The notes beneath the pieces are model-generated. The model was not told the origin of the DNA. It made no database searches and saw only the letters and a program-made list of their open reading frames with translations. Positions 16,918 to 26,443 of a stretch of 64,000 nucleotides of DNA are shown in pieces; within the stretch, counting starts at the first letter, position 1; every line of letters begins with the position of its first letter. A program made the position numbers and the translations under genes. The DNA lies in contig NZ_QLJH01000002.1 of NCBI RefSeq assembly GCF_003951315.1, positions 175,472 through 239,471 on the forward strand, read 5' to 3'. This stretch comes from Sphingomonas sp. S-NIH.Pt15_0812. Lineage in GTDB: Bacteria; Pseudomonadota; Alphaproteobacteria; Sphingomonadales; Sphingomonadaceae.

Positions 16918-17921
16918 CAGTCGCCCGTCACCGCTGCGGCGGGCTTGGCGGGGCCGAGATCGCCCTGCCCGACGGTGGCGCTGGCCATTTCCAGCATCGC
17001 GTCCAGGCTCTTCTTGGCGCGCAGCCGCAGATCCTCGTCGATCTCGATGCGCGGGGTCAGGTCGCGCAGCGCCAGATAGAGCTTCTCCATCGTGTTCAGC
17101 GCCATATAGGGGCAGATATTGCAGTTGCAGTTGCCGTCCGCGCCGGGCGCGCCGATGAAGCGCTTCTCCGGCATCGCCTTTTCCATCTGGTGGATGATAT
17201 GCGGCTCGGTCGCGACGATCAGCGTGTCGCCGGGCATGGCCTGCGCATATTCCAGGATGCCGCGGGTCGAGCCGACATAATCGGCATGGTCCAGGATCAC
17301 CGCCGGGCATTCCGGATGCGCGGCGACCGGTGCGCCGGGATGCTGCGCCTTGAGCTTGAGCAATTCGGTTTCCGAGAACGCCTCGTGCACGATGCACACG
17401 CCCGGCCACAACAGCAGTTCGCGGCCCGTCTTGCGCGCCAGATAGCCGCCCAGATTGCGGTCGGGGCCGAAGATGATCTTCTGCTCCGGCGGGATCTTCG
17501 CCAGGATCGCCTCTGCGGAGGAGGAGGTGACGATCACGTCGGACAGCCCCTTCACCTCGGCCGAGCAGTTGATATAGGTCAGCGCGATATGGTCGGGATG
17601 CGCGGCGCGGAACGCGGCGAACTGTTCCGGCGGGCAGCTATCCTCCAGCGAACAGCCGGCGGCCATGTCGGGCAGCACCACGATCTTGTCGGGCGACAGG
17701 ATCTTCGCCGTCTCCGCCATGAAGCGCACGCCGCAAAAGGCGATCACATCGGCATCGGTCGCCTGCGCCTTGCGGCTGAGGTCCAGGCTGTCGCCGACGA
17801 AATCGGCGATGTCCTGCAAGGCCGGTTCCTGATAATAATGGGCCAGGATCACGGCGTTACGCTCCTTGCGCAGCCGATCGATCTCGGCGCGCAGGTCCAT
17901 GCCCGTCAGGCTGCCGCCCAT
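16917..17921 (-). CDS. nadA: Quinolinate synthase
   Basis: 334 residues; start at 17921 chosen because AGGA lies five to six bases before it (17939 and 17900 are in-frame alternatives). The enzyme condenses iminoaspartate with dihydroxyacetone phosphate using a [4Fe-4S] cluster. Motifs: [20 protein letters not shown] near the N-terminus, [19 protein letters not shown] and [14 protein letters not shown], which hold the cluster Cys residues. nadB is not in the window. It is transcribed with the upstream DUF4230 and MBL genes and nadC downstream. Confidence 0.96.
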   Translation of the reverse strand: MGGSLTGMDLRAEIDRLRKERNAVILAHYYQEPALQDIADFVGDSLDLSRKAQATDADVIAFCGVRFMAETAKILSPDKIVVLPDMAAGCSLEDSCPPEQFAAFRAAHPDHIALTYINCSAEVKGLSDVIVTSSSAEAILAKIPPEQKIIFGPDRNLGGYLARKTGRELLLWPGVCIVHEAFSETELLKLKAQHPGAPVAAHPECPAVILDHADYVGSTRGILEYAQAMPGDTLIVATEPHIIHQMEKAMPEKRFIGAPGADGNCNCNICPYMALNTMEKLYLALRDLTPRIEIDEDLRLRAKKSLDAMLEMASATVGQGDLGPAKPAAAVTGD

Positions 17922-18006
17922 CCCAATCCTAGCATCCATGCCATTCGGTCCCGTTATGATCCGCCCGCCATGGCGGCCCCGCGCGCCGGGATCAAGCAGG
18001 ATCGGC

Positions 18007-18759
18007 TTATCGCCGGTTGGCCAGCACCTCGTCGATCGAGCGCGACACGTCCCAGCGCTCGTCATTGGCGACGGGCTCGTCGGCGAAGCGCACGACCACC
18101 TTGGCGTCGACCCCCACCGCGCGCAGCGGCATGGTGAAGCTGCGCTCGACCGCGCGGCGCGACGCGTCGCGGGCCAGCGCCATCGCGGTCGGCTCGCGCG
18201 CCTGGCGCAGCAACTCGGCCTGGCCGGCGCGGCGGTTGGCGGCGTCGAGCTGCGCCTCGGCATTGGTGAAGGTCGACAGCACCCCGCCCGAGCCATATTC
18301 GCGGGTGGCGTTCAGATCGACCTGCGGCCCGTCCACCTCGACCGGCGGCAGGCGCACCGACAGCGTGTGCGTCTCCGGGTTCCAGGCGACGTCGCGCTGG
18401 GTCAGCTTGGCGAGATCGACCTCGTAGCGGACGGTGCCCGGCATGATCAGCGTCTTCTGCGTCTGGAAGCCGAGCTGCGACTGGGTGGAGGTGACGACCG
18501 CGACATAGCGCGCGGCGAAGGCCGACAGGCGGTTCTGCTCGCGCAGCCCTTGCAGGCTGGCGGAGGCGACGGTGACCGGATCGGGGGTCAGCCGCTCGGT
18601 GACATAGCGCTGCACGCCCCACAGCGCGATCAGCACCGCCAGCACCAGCAGCACCAGCACGCCCGCCGTCTTGGCCAGGAAGGCGCCGATGCCGCCGCCC
18701 CGTGCGGGTGCGACGACCGCGCCCGTGGTCCGTTCCGCCTCTACGCCGCGATCCGCCAT
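18007..18759 (-). CDS. DUF4230 membrane-anchored protein
   Basis: 250 residues. One transmembrane helix ([18 protein letters not shown], residues about 32-50) follows a short cytoplasmic N-terminus; the remainder is a periplasmic DUF4230 domain with the strand pattern [17 protein letters not shown] and a long helix rich in Arg/Ala near the C-terminus. Function unknown in the family. Its first 19 bases overlap the end of the MBL hydrolase gene; nadA begins 85 bases after it. Confidence 0.82.
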   Translation of the reverse strand: MADRGVEAERTTGAVVAPARGGGIGAFLAKTAGVLVLLVLAVLIALWGVQRYVTERLTPDPVTVASASLQGLREQNRLSAFAARYVAVVTSTQSQLGFQTQKTLIMPGTVRYEVDLAKLTQRDVAWNPETHTLSVRLPPVEVDGPQVDLNATREYGSGGVLSTFTNAEAQLDAANRRAGQAELLRQAREPTAMALARDASRRAVERSFTMPLRAVGVDAKVVVRFADEPVANDERWDVSRSIDEVLANRR

Positions 18760-19598
18760 CCTGCTCCTTCCTCGGCCACCAGGCCCCGCTTCCTCAGATC
18801 ATGGAGATGCGCCAGCACCGACCGTTCCGCCGCCGGCACCAGGCGCGGGTCGAGCCCCGCATAGAGGCGCGCGACCAGCTCCGGCACCGCCCAGACGCCC
18901 TCGCCCAGCCGGCGCAGGATCTGCCCCTCGCGCTGGCGGCGATGGCCCAGCATCCCGCGCACCAGCCGCGCCGGACTGTCCACCGCCTCGCCATGCCCCG
19001 GATAGAAGACGCGGTCGTCGCGCCCCATCAGCTTCTCCAGGCTGGCCATGTAGTCGCCCATGTCGCCATCGGGCGGCGACACGACGCTGGTCGCCCATCC
19101 CATCACATGGTCGCCGGAAAAGAGCGCCTTCGTCTCCGGCAGCACGAAGCAGAGATGGTTGGAGGTGTGGCCGGGTGTCGCCAGCGCGGTCAGCGTCCAG
19201 CCCTGCCCCGCCACCGACTCCGCCTCCGCCAGCACGCGGTCGGGTGCATAGTCGCGGTCGAAGGCGGCGTCGGACCGGCCGCCCTCATAATCCGGCGCAA
19301 AGGGCGCGGCGCCGACGATCGGCGCGCCCGTCGCGCGGGCGAGCGGCCGGGTGGCGGGGCTATGGTCGCGGTGATGATGCGTGACCAGGATCGCGCGTAC
19401 CGGTCGGCCGTCGATCGCGCGGATCAGCGCGGCGATGTGCGCGGGATCGTCCGGCCCCGGATCGATCACCGCCAGGTCCGTCTCACCGACCAGATAGGAT
19501 TGGGTGCCCGTATAGGTATAGGCCGAGGCATTGGGCGCGAGCAGTCGCGTGACCAGCGGCTCCAGCGCCATCGGAATCCCGGTCGGTAGCTCGGCCAT
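18741..19598 (-). CDS. MBL-fold metallo-hydrolase (LACTB2-like)
   Basis: 285 residues. The dinuclear zinc site is clear: HHHRDHS (HxHxDH, near residue 85), PGHTSNHL and GDHVMGW, with a C-terminal winged-helix extension ([24 protein letters not shown]), as in LACTB2-type enzymes, some of which are endoribonucleases or thioesterases. Start at ATG 19598. It heads the transcript that continues into DUF4230, nadA and nadC. Confidence 0.88.
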   Translation of the reverse strand: MAELPTGIPMALEPLVTRLLAPNASAYTYTGTQSYLVGETDLAVIDPGPDDPAHIAALIRAIDGRPVRAILVTHHHRDHSPATRPLARATGAPIVGAAPFAPDYEGGRSDAAFDRDYAPDRVLAEAESVAGQGWTLTALATPGHTSNHLCFVLPETKALFSGDHVMGWATSVVSPPDGDMGDYMASLEKLMGRDDRVFYPGHGEAVDSPARLVRGMLGHRRQREGQILRRLGEGVWAVPELVARLYAGLDPRLVPAAERSVLAHLHDLRKRGLVAEEGAGWRIAA

Positions 19599-19691
19599 CG
19601 TTCGCGAAATGGCCCGACATGGCGCGGCGCGCAAGGGCGAAAACCCCTGCGCGCGCCTGCGGACCCCGCCGCGATGGCGGGAGCCGACGGA

Positions 19692-21350
19692 TCAATCCTT
19701 CCCGATTTCCGCCATTTGCTGGCGCAGATCGGCCATCGATTCATCGATTCCGGCCAGCGCCTCGCGCTGCCCCTCGGCAGGGATCGATGCGTTGCTGGCG
19801 AGCGCGGCACGGGCCGTCTCCAGGCCGGACAGCGCCGCCGTCATCGACTCGCGCTGGATTCGAACCTGGTCCGCCTCGGTCAATCGCCCGGCCCGCGCCG
19901 CCGCCTGGATGCGGTCGGTGCAGATGACGGTCGAGCGATGGCCGTTGCTGGTGCGGCTGACGACATAGGCCTTGCCGCCCGTGTCCGGGCCGCAGTTGCC
20001 CGAGCGGATATCGACCATCGCCCGCATCTCGGCCGCCGTCGGCATTCCGGCGAGCGGGCGCGGCGGAACCGGCGGGGTGGGCAGCGCGACGCCCATCGCC
20101 GAGGCGGCACCTGGCGCGGCCGGAGCGGCTGGCGCGACCGGGGCCTGGAGCGCGCGCGGCGCGACCGGCGGCACGGGCGGCACGGGGGCGGGATGATCGG
20201 CTAGATAGGCCTCCGCCGCCGAGCCTTCATAGGTGGTGGTCTTGCCGTTCTTCACCACGACGACGCGGGTCGTCCTGCCGCTGCGCGCATCCGGGATGGC
20301 GGGCGTCTTCACCATGGGCGGCATGGCGGGCATGGCGGGCATCGCCCCGCCCGTCGCCTCGCCCATCCGGGCGGCGATGGCGGCGGTGGCGCTGGTGCCC
20401 GAGGCGGTGCCAATCAGCCCCGCCGTCACCACGCCCAGCACCGCGGCGGCCCCGGTCGTCAGCCGCGTGCGCGACGGCTTGGCAATCGTCAGCATCTTCA
20501 GTCTCCCTTTCAGATCGGTGATGGTGTGCAGGTGGCAGGCCGCCGACACCGCGCCGCCATGCGCCGCCTTGACGATGGCGCAGGCATAGATGTGGCGATC
20601 GGCGCGGCTGCGGCCGGCCAGCACCCGGGCGTCGTTGGCCAGTTCCTGGTCGGCGCGGAAGGCGCGAAACGCGCGCCATGCCAGCGGGTTGAACCAATGG
20701 AGCGCAAGCACCGCCAGCGCCGCCCAGTTGGCCACCAGATCGCCGCGCTGGTGATGGCCCAGCTCGTGCGCCAGGGCGAGCGACCGCTCGTCCGCGTCAT
20801 AGCGTTCGTCGAAGTCACGCGGGAAGGCGACGAAGCGGCGCTTGATCCCGAAGGCGAGCGGCCCGGTGGCATGATGGCTCTCGACCACCGCCACGCCATC
20901 GATCCGGTCGAGCAGCCGCGCGTCGCGCAGCAATCGCCGGCAGAAGCGCCGGTGCGACAGGCAATGATGGACGAAGAAGGCGAGCGCCCCCGCCAGCCAC
21001 AGCCCCGCGCCGATCGCCAGCCAGTCGATCCCGCCCCAATCGAACCCCGTCGCCGCGACCGGCACGGCGGCGGCGGCCATCGCCGGTGCCTCGGCGACGG
21101 GAGCGGTGCCCGGCAGGATCAGCACCGTCACCGCGTCGCTGGCGCGCGAGATCGGCATCGCCGCCTGCTCACGCCACGATGCCGGCATCGGCGGCAGCAC
21201 CAGCCGGAGCGCCGGCAGCGCCCACAGGCCATAGGCGATCTGCGGCCCGAAGATGCGCCGCACCGGGCCCCGCACCAGCAGCACCAGCGCCATCAGCAGC
21301 GCCGACGCCAACAAGGCCTCCGCCCCCCAGGCGGCGAGGGCCGCGGTCAT
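19692..21350 (-). CDS. blaR1: M56-family (BlaR1-like) sensor metallopeptidase
   Basis: 552-residue inner-membrane zinc protease. N-terminal helices (ALLASALLMALVLLV and others) surround the zincin motif HELGHH (His195, Glu196, His199), on a cytoplasmic loop. In this family, signal perception activates the protease, which then removes the partner BlaI repressor. Another helix (AAVLGVVTAGLIGTASG) leads to a periplasmic Pro/Ala-rich tail of about 220 residues. That tail has no penicillin-binding SxxK sensor domain, so the signal is probably not a beta-lactam. It overlaps blaI by four bases (ATGA). Confidence 0.9.
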   Translation of the reverse strand: MTAALAAWGAEALLASALLMALVLLVRGPVRRIFGPQIAYGLWALPALRLVLPPMPASWREQAAMPISRASDAVTVLILPGTAPVAEAPAMAAAAVPVAATGFDWGGIDWLAIGAGLWLAGALAFFVHHCLSHRRFCRRLLRDARLLDRIDGVAVVESHHATGPLAFGIKRRFVAFPRDFDERYDADERSLALAHELGHHQRGDLVANWAALAVLALHWFNPLAWRAFRAFRADQELANDARVLAGRSRADRHIYACAIVKAAHGGAVSAACHLHTITDLKGRLKMLTIAKPSRTRLTTGAAAVLGVVTAGLIGTASGTSATAAIAARMGEATGGAMPAMPAMPPMVKTPAIPDARSGRTTRVVVVKNGKTTTYEGSAAEAYLADHPAPVPPVPPVAPRALQAPVAPAAPAAPGAASAMGVALPTPPVPPRPLAGMPTAAEMRAMVDIRSGNCGPDTGGKAYVVSRTSNGHRSTVICTDRIQAAARAGRLTEADQVRIQRESMTAALSGLETARAALASNASIPAEGQREALAGIDESMADLRQQMAEIGKD

Positions 21351-21715
21351 GCCTTCAGATCCTTCAGCAGCGCCTCGATCTCGGCGATGTCGCGCTGGGT
21401 CAGTTCGTCCCGTTCGGCCAGATGCGCGACCAGCGGGGTCAGCCGACCGCCGAACAGCCGGTCGATCAGCCGCCGCGACTCGCCGCTGACATAGTCGTCG
21501 CGCTGGACCAGCGGGCGATAGAGATAGCGGCGGCCATCCTCCTCATGCGCGATCGCCGCCTTGGCGAGCAGCCGGCCGAGCAATGTCTTGACGGTATTGG
21601 CGCTCCAGCCGCGGGCCGGGTCGACCCGTTCGGCGACATCCTGCGCCGTCAGCGGCGCCTCCTCCCACAGAACCTCCATCACGGCATGTTCCGCATCGCT
21701 GATCCGCTCGGCCAC
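21347..21715 (-). CDS. blaI: BlaI/MecI/CopY-family repressor
   Basis: 122 residues from GTG 21715 with AAAGGAGG eight bases upstream. Winged helix over residues 1-75: ISDAEHAVMEVLWEEAPLTAQDV, then the recognition helix in GWSANTVKTLLGRL and the wing KAAIAHEEDGRRYLYRPLV. The C-terminal helices dimerise. It should repress its own operon with the M56 peptidase through the two operators directly upstream. No resistance or effector gene is attached here, so the wider regulon is unknown. Confidence 0.92.
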   Translation of the reverse strand: MAERISDAEHAVMEVLWEEAPLTAQDVAERVDPARGWSANTVKTLLGRLLAKAAIAHEEDGRRYLYRPLVQRDDYVSGESRRLIDRLFGGRLTPLVAHLAERDELTQRDIAEIEALLKDLKA

Positions 21716-21732
21716 GACTCGCCTCCTTTGTG

Positions 21733-21771
21733 ATTACAGCCGTAGTCACATCGATTACGAGTGTAGTCAAT
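21733..21771 (-). promoter_or_regulatory. Twin BlaI operators over the blaI promoter
   Basis: Two dyads of the form GAYTAC-N4-GTARTC occupy 21733-21748 and 21754-21769, 21 bases apart start to start (two helical turns). A -35-like TTGACT on the minus strand (21766-21771) overlaps the upstream site, and a position 17 bases downstream falls in the second site. The TAC-N4-GTA core is the BlaI/MecI operator pattern. Confidence 0.75.
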
Positions 21772-21853
21772 ACCCGTCCGGGGGGATCGTTTTCACCAGG
21801 ATGCAACCTTGCCGGCGCACGATCCTTGACGCCGTGCAGCAAAGAGGACGCCC

Positions 21854-23245
21854 ATGACCGACACCCGCACCGAAACCGACTCGATCGGCGCGATCGAAGT
21901 TCCCGCCACCGCCTATTGGGGCGCGCAGACCGAACGCAGCCTGGAGAATTTCCCCTTCGGCGCGCGCGAGCAGATGCCGATCGGCATCGTCCATGCGCTC
22001 GCCATCGTGAAGCGCGCGGCGGCGCGGGTGAACCGCGACCATGGGCTGGACGATGCCAAGGCCGATGCGATCGACGCGGCCGCCGCCGAGGTGATCGATG
22101 GCCGGCTGGACGACCAGTTCCCGCTGGTCATCTGGCAGACCGGCAGCGGCACCCAGTCGAACATGAACGTCAACGAGGTGATCGCCGGCCGCGCCAACGA
22201 GATGCTGACTGGCGCGCGCGGCGGCAAGGTGCCGGTCCATCCCAATGACGACGTCAATCGCGGCCAGTCCTCGAACGACAGCTTCCCGACCGCGCTGCAT
22301 GTCGCGGCCGCCCTGGCGGTGACGCGCACGCTGCTCCCCGCGCTCGACCATCTCCATGCGGCGCTGGATGCCAAGGCGACGGCGTGGGACGACATCGTCA
22401 AGATCGGTCGCACCCATTTGCAGGATGCGACGCCGCTGACGCTGGGCCAGGAATTCTCCGGCTATGCCGCACAGCTCGCCAGCGCGCGGGCGCGGATCGA
22501 GGGGACGCTGGCCCGCAACATCCTGCCCCTGGCGCAGGGCGGCACGGCGGTCGGCACCGGGCTCAACGCACCGGCCGGCTTCGCCGAGGCGGTGGCGGCG
22601 GAGATCGCGGCGCTGACCGGTCTGGGATTCGTCACCGCCGCCAACAAGTTCGAGGCGCTCGCTGCCAATGACGGGCTGGTCGACCTGCATGGCACGCTCA
22701 ACGTGCTGGCGGTGGCGCTGACCAAGATCGCCAACGACATCCGGCTGCTCGGCTCCGGCCCGCGCTCGGGCCTGGGCGAACTCGACCTGCCGGCGAACGA
22801 GCCGGGCAGCTCGATCATGCCCGGCAAGGTCAATCCGACCCAGAACGAGATGCTGACGATGGTCGCGGCCCAGGTGATGGGCAACAATGTCGCGGTCACG
22901 GTGGGCGGCCTCCAGGGTCATCTGGAACTCAATGTCTTCAAGCCGCTGATCGGCGCAAACGTGCTGCGCTCGATCGACCTGCTCGCCACCGGCATGACCA
23001 GCTTCGCCGACCGGACGGTGGCCGGCATGACCGCCAATCGCGCCCGCATCGCCGAACTGGTCGACCGGTCGCTGATGCTGGTCACCGCGCTGGCGCCCGA
23101 GATCGGCTACGACAATGCCGCCAAGATCGCCAAGCACGCCCATGCGGAAGGGTTGACGCTGAAGGAGGCGGGACTGGCGCTGGGTCTGGTCGATGCCGAG
23201 ACGTTCGACCGCGTGGTGCGGCCCGAGGCGATGATCGGCCGCTAA
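21854..23245 (+). CDS. fumC: Class II fumarate hydratase
   Basis: 463-residue iron-independent fumarase of the TCA cycle, a homotetramer. All signatures are present: [34 protein letters not shown], the [15 protein letters not shown] segment with substrate-binding residues, [20 protein letters not shown], and the superfamily signature [11 protein letters not shown] near residue 318 containing the catalytic Ser. Divergent from the blaI-blaR1 operon. Confidence 0.97.
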   Translation: MTDTRTETDSIGAIEVPATAYWGAQTERSLENFPFGAREQMPIGIVHALAIVKRAAARVNRDHGLDDAKADAIDAAAAEVIDGRLDDQFPLVIWQTGSGTQSNMNVNEVIAGRANEMLTGARGGKVPVHPNDDVNRGQSSNDSFPTALHVAAALAVTRTLLPALDHLHAALDAKATAWDDIVKIGRTHLQDATPLTLGQEFSGYAAQLASARARIEGTLARNILPLAQGGTAVGTGLNAPAGFAEAVAAEIAALTGLGFVTAANKFEALAANDGLVDLHGTLNVLAVALTKIANDIRLLGSGPRSGLGELDLPANEPGSSIMPGKVNPTQNEMLTMVAAQVMGNNVAVTVGGLQGHLELNVFKPLIGANVLRSIDLLATGMTSFADRTVAGMTANRARIAELVDRSLMLVTALAPEIGYDNAAKIAKHAHAEGLTLKEAGLALGLVDAETFDRVVRPEAMIGR

Positions 23246-23298
23246 GGGAACTCCCAGGGCGGTCCGACGCTTATCCTGGTATACGAGGAGATGCTTTC

Positions 23299-23508
23299 GT
23301 GAGTGCAACCACCATCGGCGCCCTGGTCGGCGGCGTGATCGATTCGATGAGCGGCGACGACGACTCCAGCTGGGACGGCGCGCTGAAAGGCGCGATCATC
23401 GCCAATGCGTTGAAGGTCGCGGTGCCCATGGCGATCACCTACGCGGTCGGCTGGGCGGTGTTGCGGGGAGCCGGCGGACTCGTGGACGTCGTGAAGGGAG
23501 ACAAGTAA
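23299..23508 (+). CDS. Small hydrophobic protein, unknown function
   Basis: 69 residues with GAGGAG before the GTG at 23299. Gly-rich N-terminus (TIGALVGGVIDSM), acidic patch (SGDDDSSWDG), then one hydrophobic helix (VAVPMAITYAVGWAVL) and a short polar tail. Its stop overlaps the start of the next gene by one base. The pair appears to be a unit, but neither belongs to a family I recognise. Confidence 0.68.
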   Translation: MSATTIGALVGGVIDSMSGDDDSSWDGALKGAIIANALKVAVPMAITYAVGWAVLRGAGGLVDVVKGDK

Positions 23509-23717
23509 TGATCGGCAAGATTATCGGTGCTCTGGTGGGCCGCGAGATGGATCGTCGCGATGGCCGCGGTGGGTTGAAGGGGGCCGCCATGGGGGCGCTG
23601 GTCGGTGGCGGCCTGCGTCGCATGGGTCCGCTCGGCATGTTGCTGGGCGGCGGCTATGTCGCGAAGAAGGCCTATGACCGCCGTCGCGCCTCGCGGATGG
23701 AGCCGCGCGGCTTCTAA
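23508..23717 (+). CDS. Small glycine-rich basic protein, unknown function
   Basis: 69 residues, translationally coupled to the previous gene (TAATG). It is dominated by Gly/Ala/Leu patches (IIGALVGREM, GAAMGALVGGGL, GMLLGGGYVAKKAY) separated by clusters of Arg/Lys, with a basic C-terminus (DRRRASRMEPRGF). The ALVGG motif recurs in both proteins of the pair, hinting at a common origin or mutual packing. Confidence 0.65.
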   Translation: MIGKIIGALVGREMDRRDGRGGLKGAAMGALVGGGLRRMGPLGMLLGGGYVAKKAYDRRRASRMEPRGF

Positions 23718-23818
23718 GGCGGTTTCCACCCGGATTTCGGGCGGTCGACCGGACGACGGTCGGCCGCCTTTCGGCGTATCGGCTTGACGGCCCGGCCCCG
23801 GCTTGGCCAAAGGCGGGC

Positions 23819-24469
23819 ATGGCGCACTATCCCCCGACCGACGCCCATGGCCTGAAGCGCCGTGGGATGCTCTTCGTCCTGTCCTCCCCCTCCGGCGCCG
23901 GCAAGTCGACGATCGCGCGCAAGCTGCTGGCGGACGAGCCCGAACTCGCCCTGTCCGTGTCGGCGACGACCCGGCCGGCGCGCTCCGGCGAGATCGACGG
24001 CAAGGATTACCACTTCGTCGATCTGGAGGAATTCCGCCGCATGGTCGCGGACGACGAATTCCTGGAATGGGCGCATGTCTTCGGCAATCGCTATGGCACG
24101 CCGCGCGCGCAGGTCGAGGCGATGCTCGCCGCCGGCAAGGACGTGCTGTTCGACATCGACTGGCAGGGCGCGCAGCAGCTCTTCCAGATCGCGGGCGGCG
24201 ACGTGGTGCGCGTGTTCATCTTCCCACCCTCGATGGAAGAGCTGCGCGACCGACTCGAACGCCGCGCCACCGACTCGGTCGAGGTGATCGACGCCCGCAT
24301 GGCGCGCGCCGCCAACGAGGTCAGCCACTGGGACGGCTATGACTATGTGCTGGTCAATGACGATGTCGAGGAGTGTTTCCGCGGCGTGAAGACGATCCTG
24401 GCGGCGGAACGCCTCAAGCGCTCGCGCCAGACCGGGCTGATCGGCTTCATTCGCCGGCTGACGCGCTAG
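23819..24469 (+). CDS. gmk: Guanylate kinase
   Basis: Cytosolic enzyme converting GMP to GDP with ATP. 216 residues; P-loop SSPSGAGKST at residues 22-31, GMP-binding segment SATTRPARSGEIDGKDYHF near 45-63, HVFGNRYGTP near 82, and the DIDWQGAQQL motif near 106. Start at ATG 23819. Confidence 0.97.
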   Translation: MAHYPPTDAHGLKRRGMLFVLSSPSGAGKSTIARKLLADEPELALSVSATTRPARSGEIDGKDYHFVDLEEFRRMVADDEFLEWAHVFGNRYGTPRAQVEAMLAAGKDVLFDIDWQGAQQLFQIAGGDVVRVFIFPPSMEELRDRLERRATDSVEVIDARMARAANEVSHWDGYDYVLVNDDVEECFRGVKTILAAERLKRSRQTGLIGFIRRLTR

Positions 24470-24477
24470 GCCCTGCC

Positions 24478-24501
24478 GTTCCCCTGCCAAGGCGGGGGAA
24501 C
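24478..24501 (+). terminator. Hairpin after gmk
   Basis: GTTCCCC-TGCC-AA-GGCG-GGGGAAC forms a stem of about ten pairs with one mismatch, nine bases after the gmk stop. It lacks a T-run and resembles the CCCCGGC repeat family, so it may be a repeat that doubles as transcript end. Confidence 0.5.
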
Positions 24502-24625
24502 GCAGTGCGGGTCGACAACCCACGGACGGTAAACGACAAACCGTCCATCCCGCGACAAGCCCGACTTTGCTGCGGCGCACCAAAGCTTGCTGTCTTTTCC
24601 GGGCCGTGCCAGCAACAGCGGCGCC

Positions 24626-25924
24626 ATGAAACTTCCATCCTTCAGCGTCCAGGTGTTCCTGGGCATGGCCGTCGGGCTGGTGCTCGGCGTCTGGGCGCGC
24701 GCGCTCGGTGCCGAGAGCGGGCTGGCCGAGGGGCTGCGGATCATCGGCGAGATCTTCGTGCAGCTCCTCCGCGCGCTGGTCGTGCCGCTGGTCTTCACCG
24801 CCATCGTCGCCTCGATCGCCGCGCTGCGCGACCTGGGCAATGCCGCGCGCCTCGTCGCCAGTACCTTGATCTGGTTCGCCATCACCGCATTGATCGCGGT
24901 CAGCATCGGGCTGGTGCTCGCCACCGTCATCGCGCCCGGCGCCCATGCCGGGGTCGATGCGGCGGCGGCGGTGCGGCCGGCCACGACCGGCTCCTGGCTC
25001 GACTTCCTGCGCGGGCTGGTGCCGGCGAACATCCTGGGCCTCGCCGCCTCGACCAGGCTGACGGACGGGGTGGCGACCACCAGCCTGTCGTTCAACATCC
25101 TCCAGATCATCGTCGTCGCCATCGCGATCGGCATCGCCGCCGTCCGCGTGGGCGCGCAGGGCGAGGCGTTCCTGGCGTTCAACGCCGCCGCGCTCGCCAT
25201 CTTCCGCCGCGTGCTGCGCTGGATCGTGCGGCTGACCCCGATCGGCACCGCCGGGCTGCTCGGCCATGCCGTGGTGCAATATGGCTGGCAGTCGCTGTCC
25301 GCGCTCGGCGCCTTCGCCGGTGCCGTCTATATCGGTCTCGCGCTGGTGCTGCTGGTCGTCTATCCGCTGCTGTTGCGCGCCAACGGCCTGTCGGTCGGGC
25401 GCTTCTTCGCCGCCGCCTGGCCCGCGATCCAGCTCGGCTTCGTCTCGCGCTCCTCGATCGCCACCCTGCCCGTCACCGAGGCGGCGGTGGAGCGGATCGG
25501 CGTGCCGCGCGAATATGCCGCCTTCGCCGTCCCTTTCGCCGCGACCACCAAGATGGACGGCTGCGCCGCCGTCTATCCGGCGGTGGCGGCGCTGTTCGTC
25601 GCGCAATATTACGGCATCCCGCTCCACGCCGCCGATTATCTGCTGGTCGTGCTGGTGTCGGTGATCGGATCGGCGGCCACCGCCGGGCTGACCGGCGCGC
25701 TGGTGATGCTGACGCTGACGCTGACCACGCTCGGCCTGCCGCTGGAGGGCGCGGGGCTGTTGCTGGCGATCGACCCGATCCTCGACATGGGCCGCACCGC
25801 CGTCAACGTCGCCGGTCAGGCGCTGGTCCCGACGATCGTCGCGCGGCGGCAGGGGCTGATCCGCGACATCGCCGCCGGCCGGGACGATGCGGCGGGCGAT
25901 CCGACGCTGTCGGCGGCGGCATGA
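24626..25924 (+). CDS. Dicarboxylate/amino acid:cation symporter (DAACS family)
   Basis: 432-residue inner-membrane carrier of the GltP/DctA type. About eight helices and two hairpins are visible. Signatures include FVQLLRALVVPLVFTAIVASI (TM2), SRSSIATLPVT (the Ser-rich HP1 loop), FAATTKMDGCAAVYPAVAALF (the NMDGT-like motif in TM7, here KMDGCA), and DPILDMGRTAVNV (TM8 substrate/cation site). Substrates in this family are C4-dicarboxylates, glutamate or aspartate. Its stop codon overlaps the heme oxygenase start (ATGA), an unexpected partner. Confidence 0.9.
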   Translation: MKLPSFSVQVFLGMAVGLVLGVWARALGAESGLAEGLRIIGEIFVQLLRALVVPLVFTAIVASIAALRDLGNAARLVASTLIWFAITALIAVSIGLVLATVIAPGAHAGVDAAAAVRPATTGSWLDFLRGLVPANILGLAASTRLTDGVATTSLSFNILQIIVVAIAIGIAAVRVGAQGEAFLAFNAAALAIFRRVLRWIVRLTPIGTAGLLGHAVVQYGWQSLSALGAFAGAVYIGLALVLLVVYPLLLRANGLSVGRFFAAAWPAIQLGFVSRSSIATLPVTEAAVERIGVPREYAAFAVPFAATTKMDGCAAVYPAVAALFVAQYYGIPLHAADYLLVVLVSVIGSAATAGLTGALVMLTLTLTTLGLPLEGAGLLLAIDPILDMGRTAVNVAGQALVPTIVARRQGLIRDIAAGRDDAAGDPTLSAAA

Positions 25925-26439
25925 CCGCCGATCCCGGCTTCGTCCAGCGATTGCGCGCCGCGAGCGGCCCGGCCCATGACCGGGTCGATACCGCTTACGG
26001 CGCGTTCCGTCTGGACGATCGCGACGATTATGCCGCCTTCCTCACCGCCCATGCCCGCGCGCTGCCGGCGGTGGAGGCGGCCCTCGCCAATCATCCCGAC
26101 CTGCCCTCCTGGCGGGAGCGGACCAGCCTGCTGGGCGGCGATCTGGCCGATCTGGGCTGGACGATGCCGACGCCTCTGCCCTTCGCGCCGGATGGCGATG
26201 CGGCGGCCTGGGGCGCGCTCTATGTGACGGAGGGTTCGCGGCTGGGCGGCACCCTGCTGGCGCGCTCCGTGGCGGCGGGATGGCCGAGCCGCTATCTGGG
26301 GGCCCGCCACCTGCCGGGTGAATGGCGCGCGCTGCTCGCCGCGATCGAGACCAGGGCGGCGGACGCCTCGCCGGAATGGCAGGCGGCGGCGGTGGCGGGC
26401 GCAATGGCCTGTTTCGCGCTCTACGAACGCGCCGCCTGA
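25921..26439 (+). CDS. Heme oxygenase (biliverdin-producing, BphO-like)
   Basis: 172 residues. The family opens heme to biliverdin IXalpha, CO and iron. The proximal His lies in RAASGPAHDRVDTAYG, and the distal helix is GALYVTEGSRLGGTLLARSV (Gly-rich, near residue 105), typical of bacterial BphO/HmuO relatives. It faces the bacteriophytochrome gene with four bases between the stops, so its likely job is supplying biliverdin for that photoreceptor. It is translationally coupled to the symporter rather than co-directed with bphP. Confidence 0.85.
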   Translation: MTADPGFVQRLRAASGPAHDRVDTAYGAFRLDDRDDYAAFLTAHARALPAVEAALANHPDLPSWRERTSLLGGDLADLGWTMPTPLPFAPDGDAAAWGALYVTEGSRLGGTLLARSVAAGWPSRYLGARHLPGEWRALLAAIETRAADASPEWQAAAVAGAMACFALYERAA

Positions 26440-26443
26440 TCGA

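Noticed and set aside
19857..19872. GGATTCGAACCTGG, resembling a tRNA T-arm on the minus strand
   Set aside because: It lies inside the M56 peptidase frame and no acceptor or anticodon stem surrounds it.
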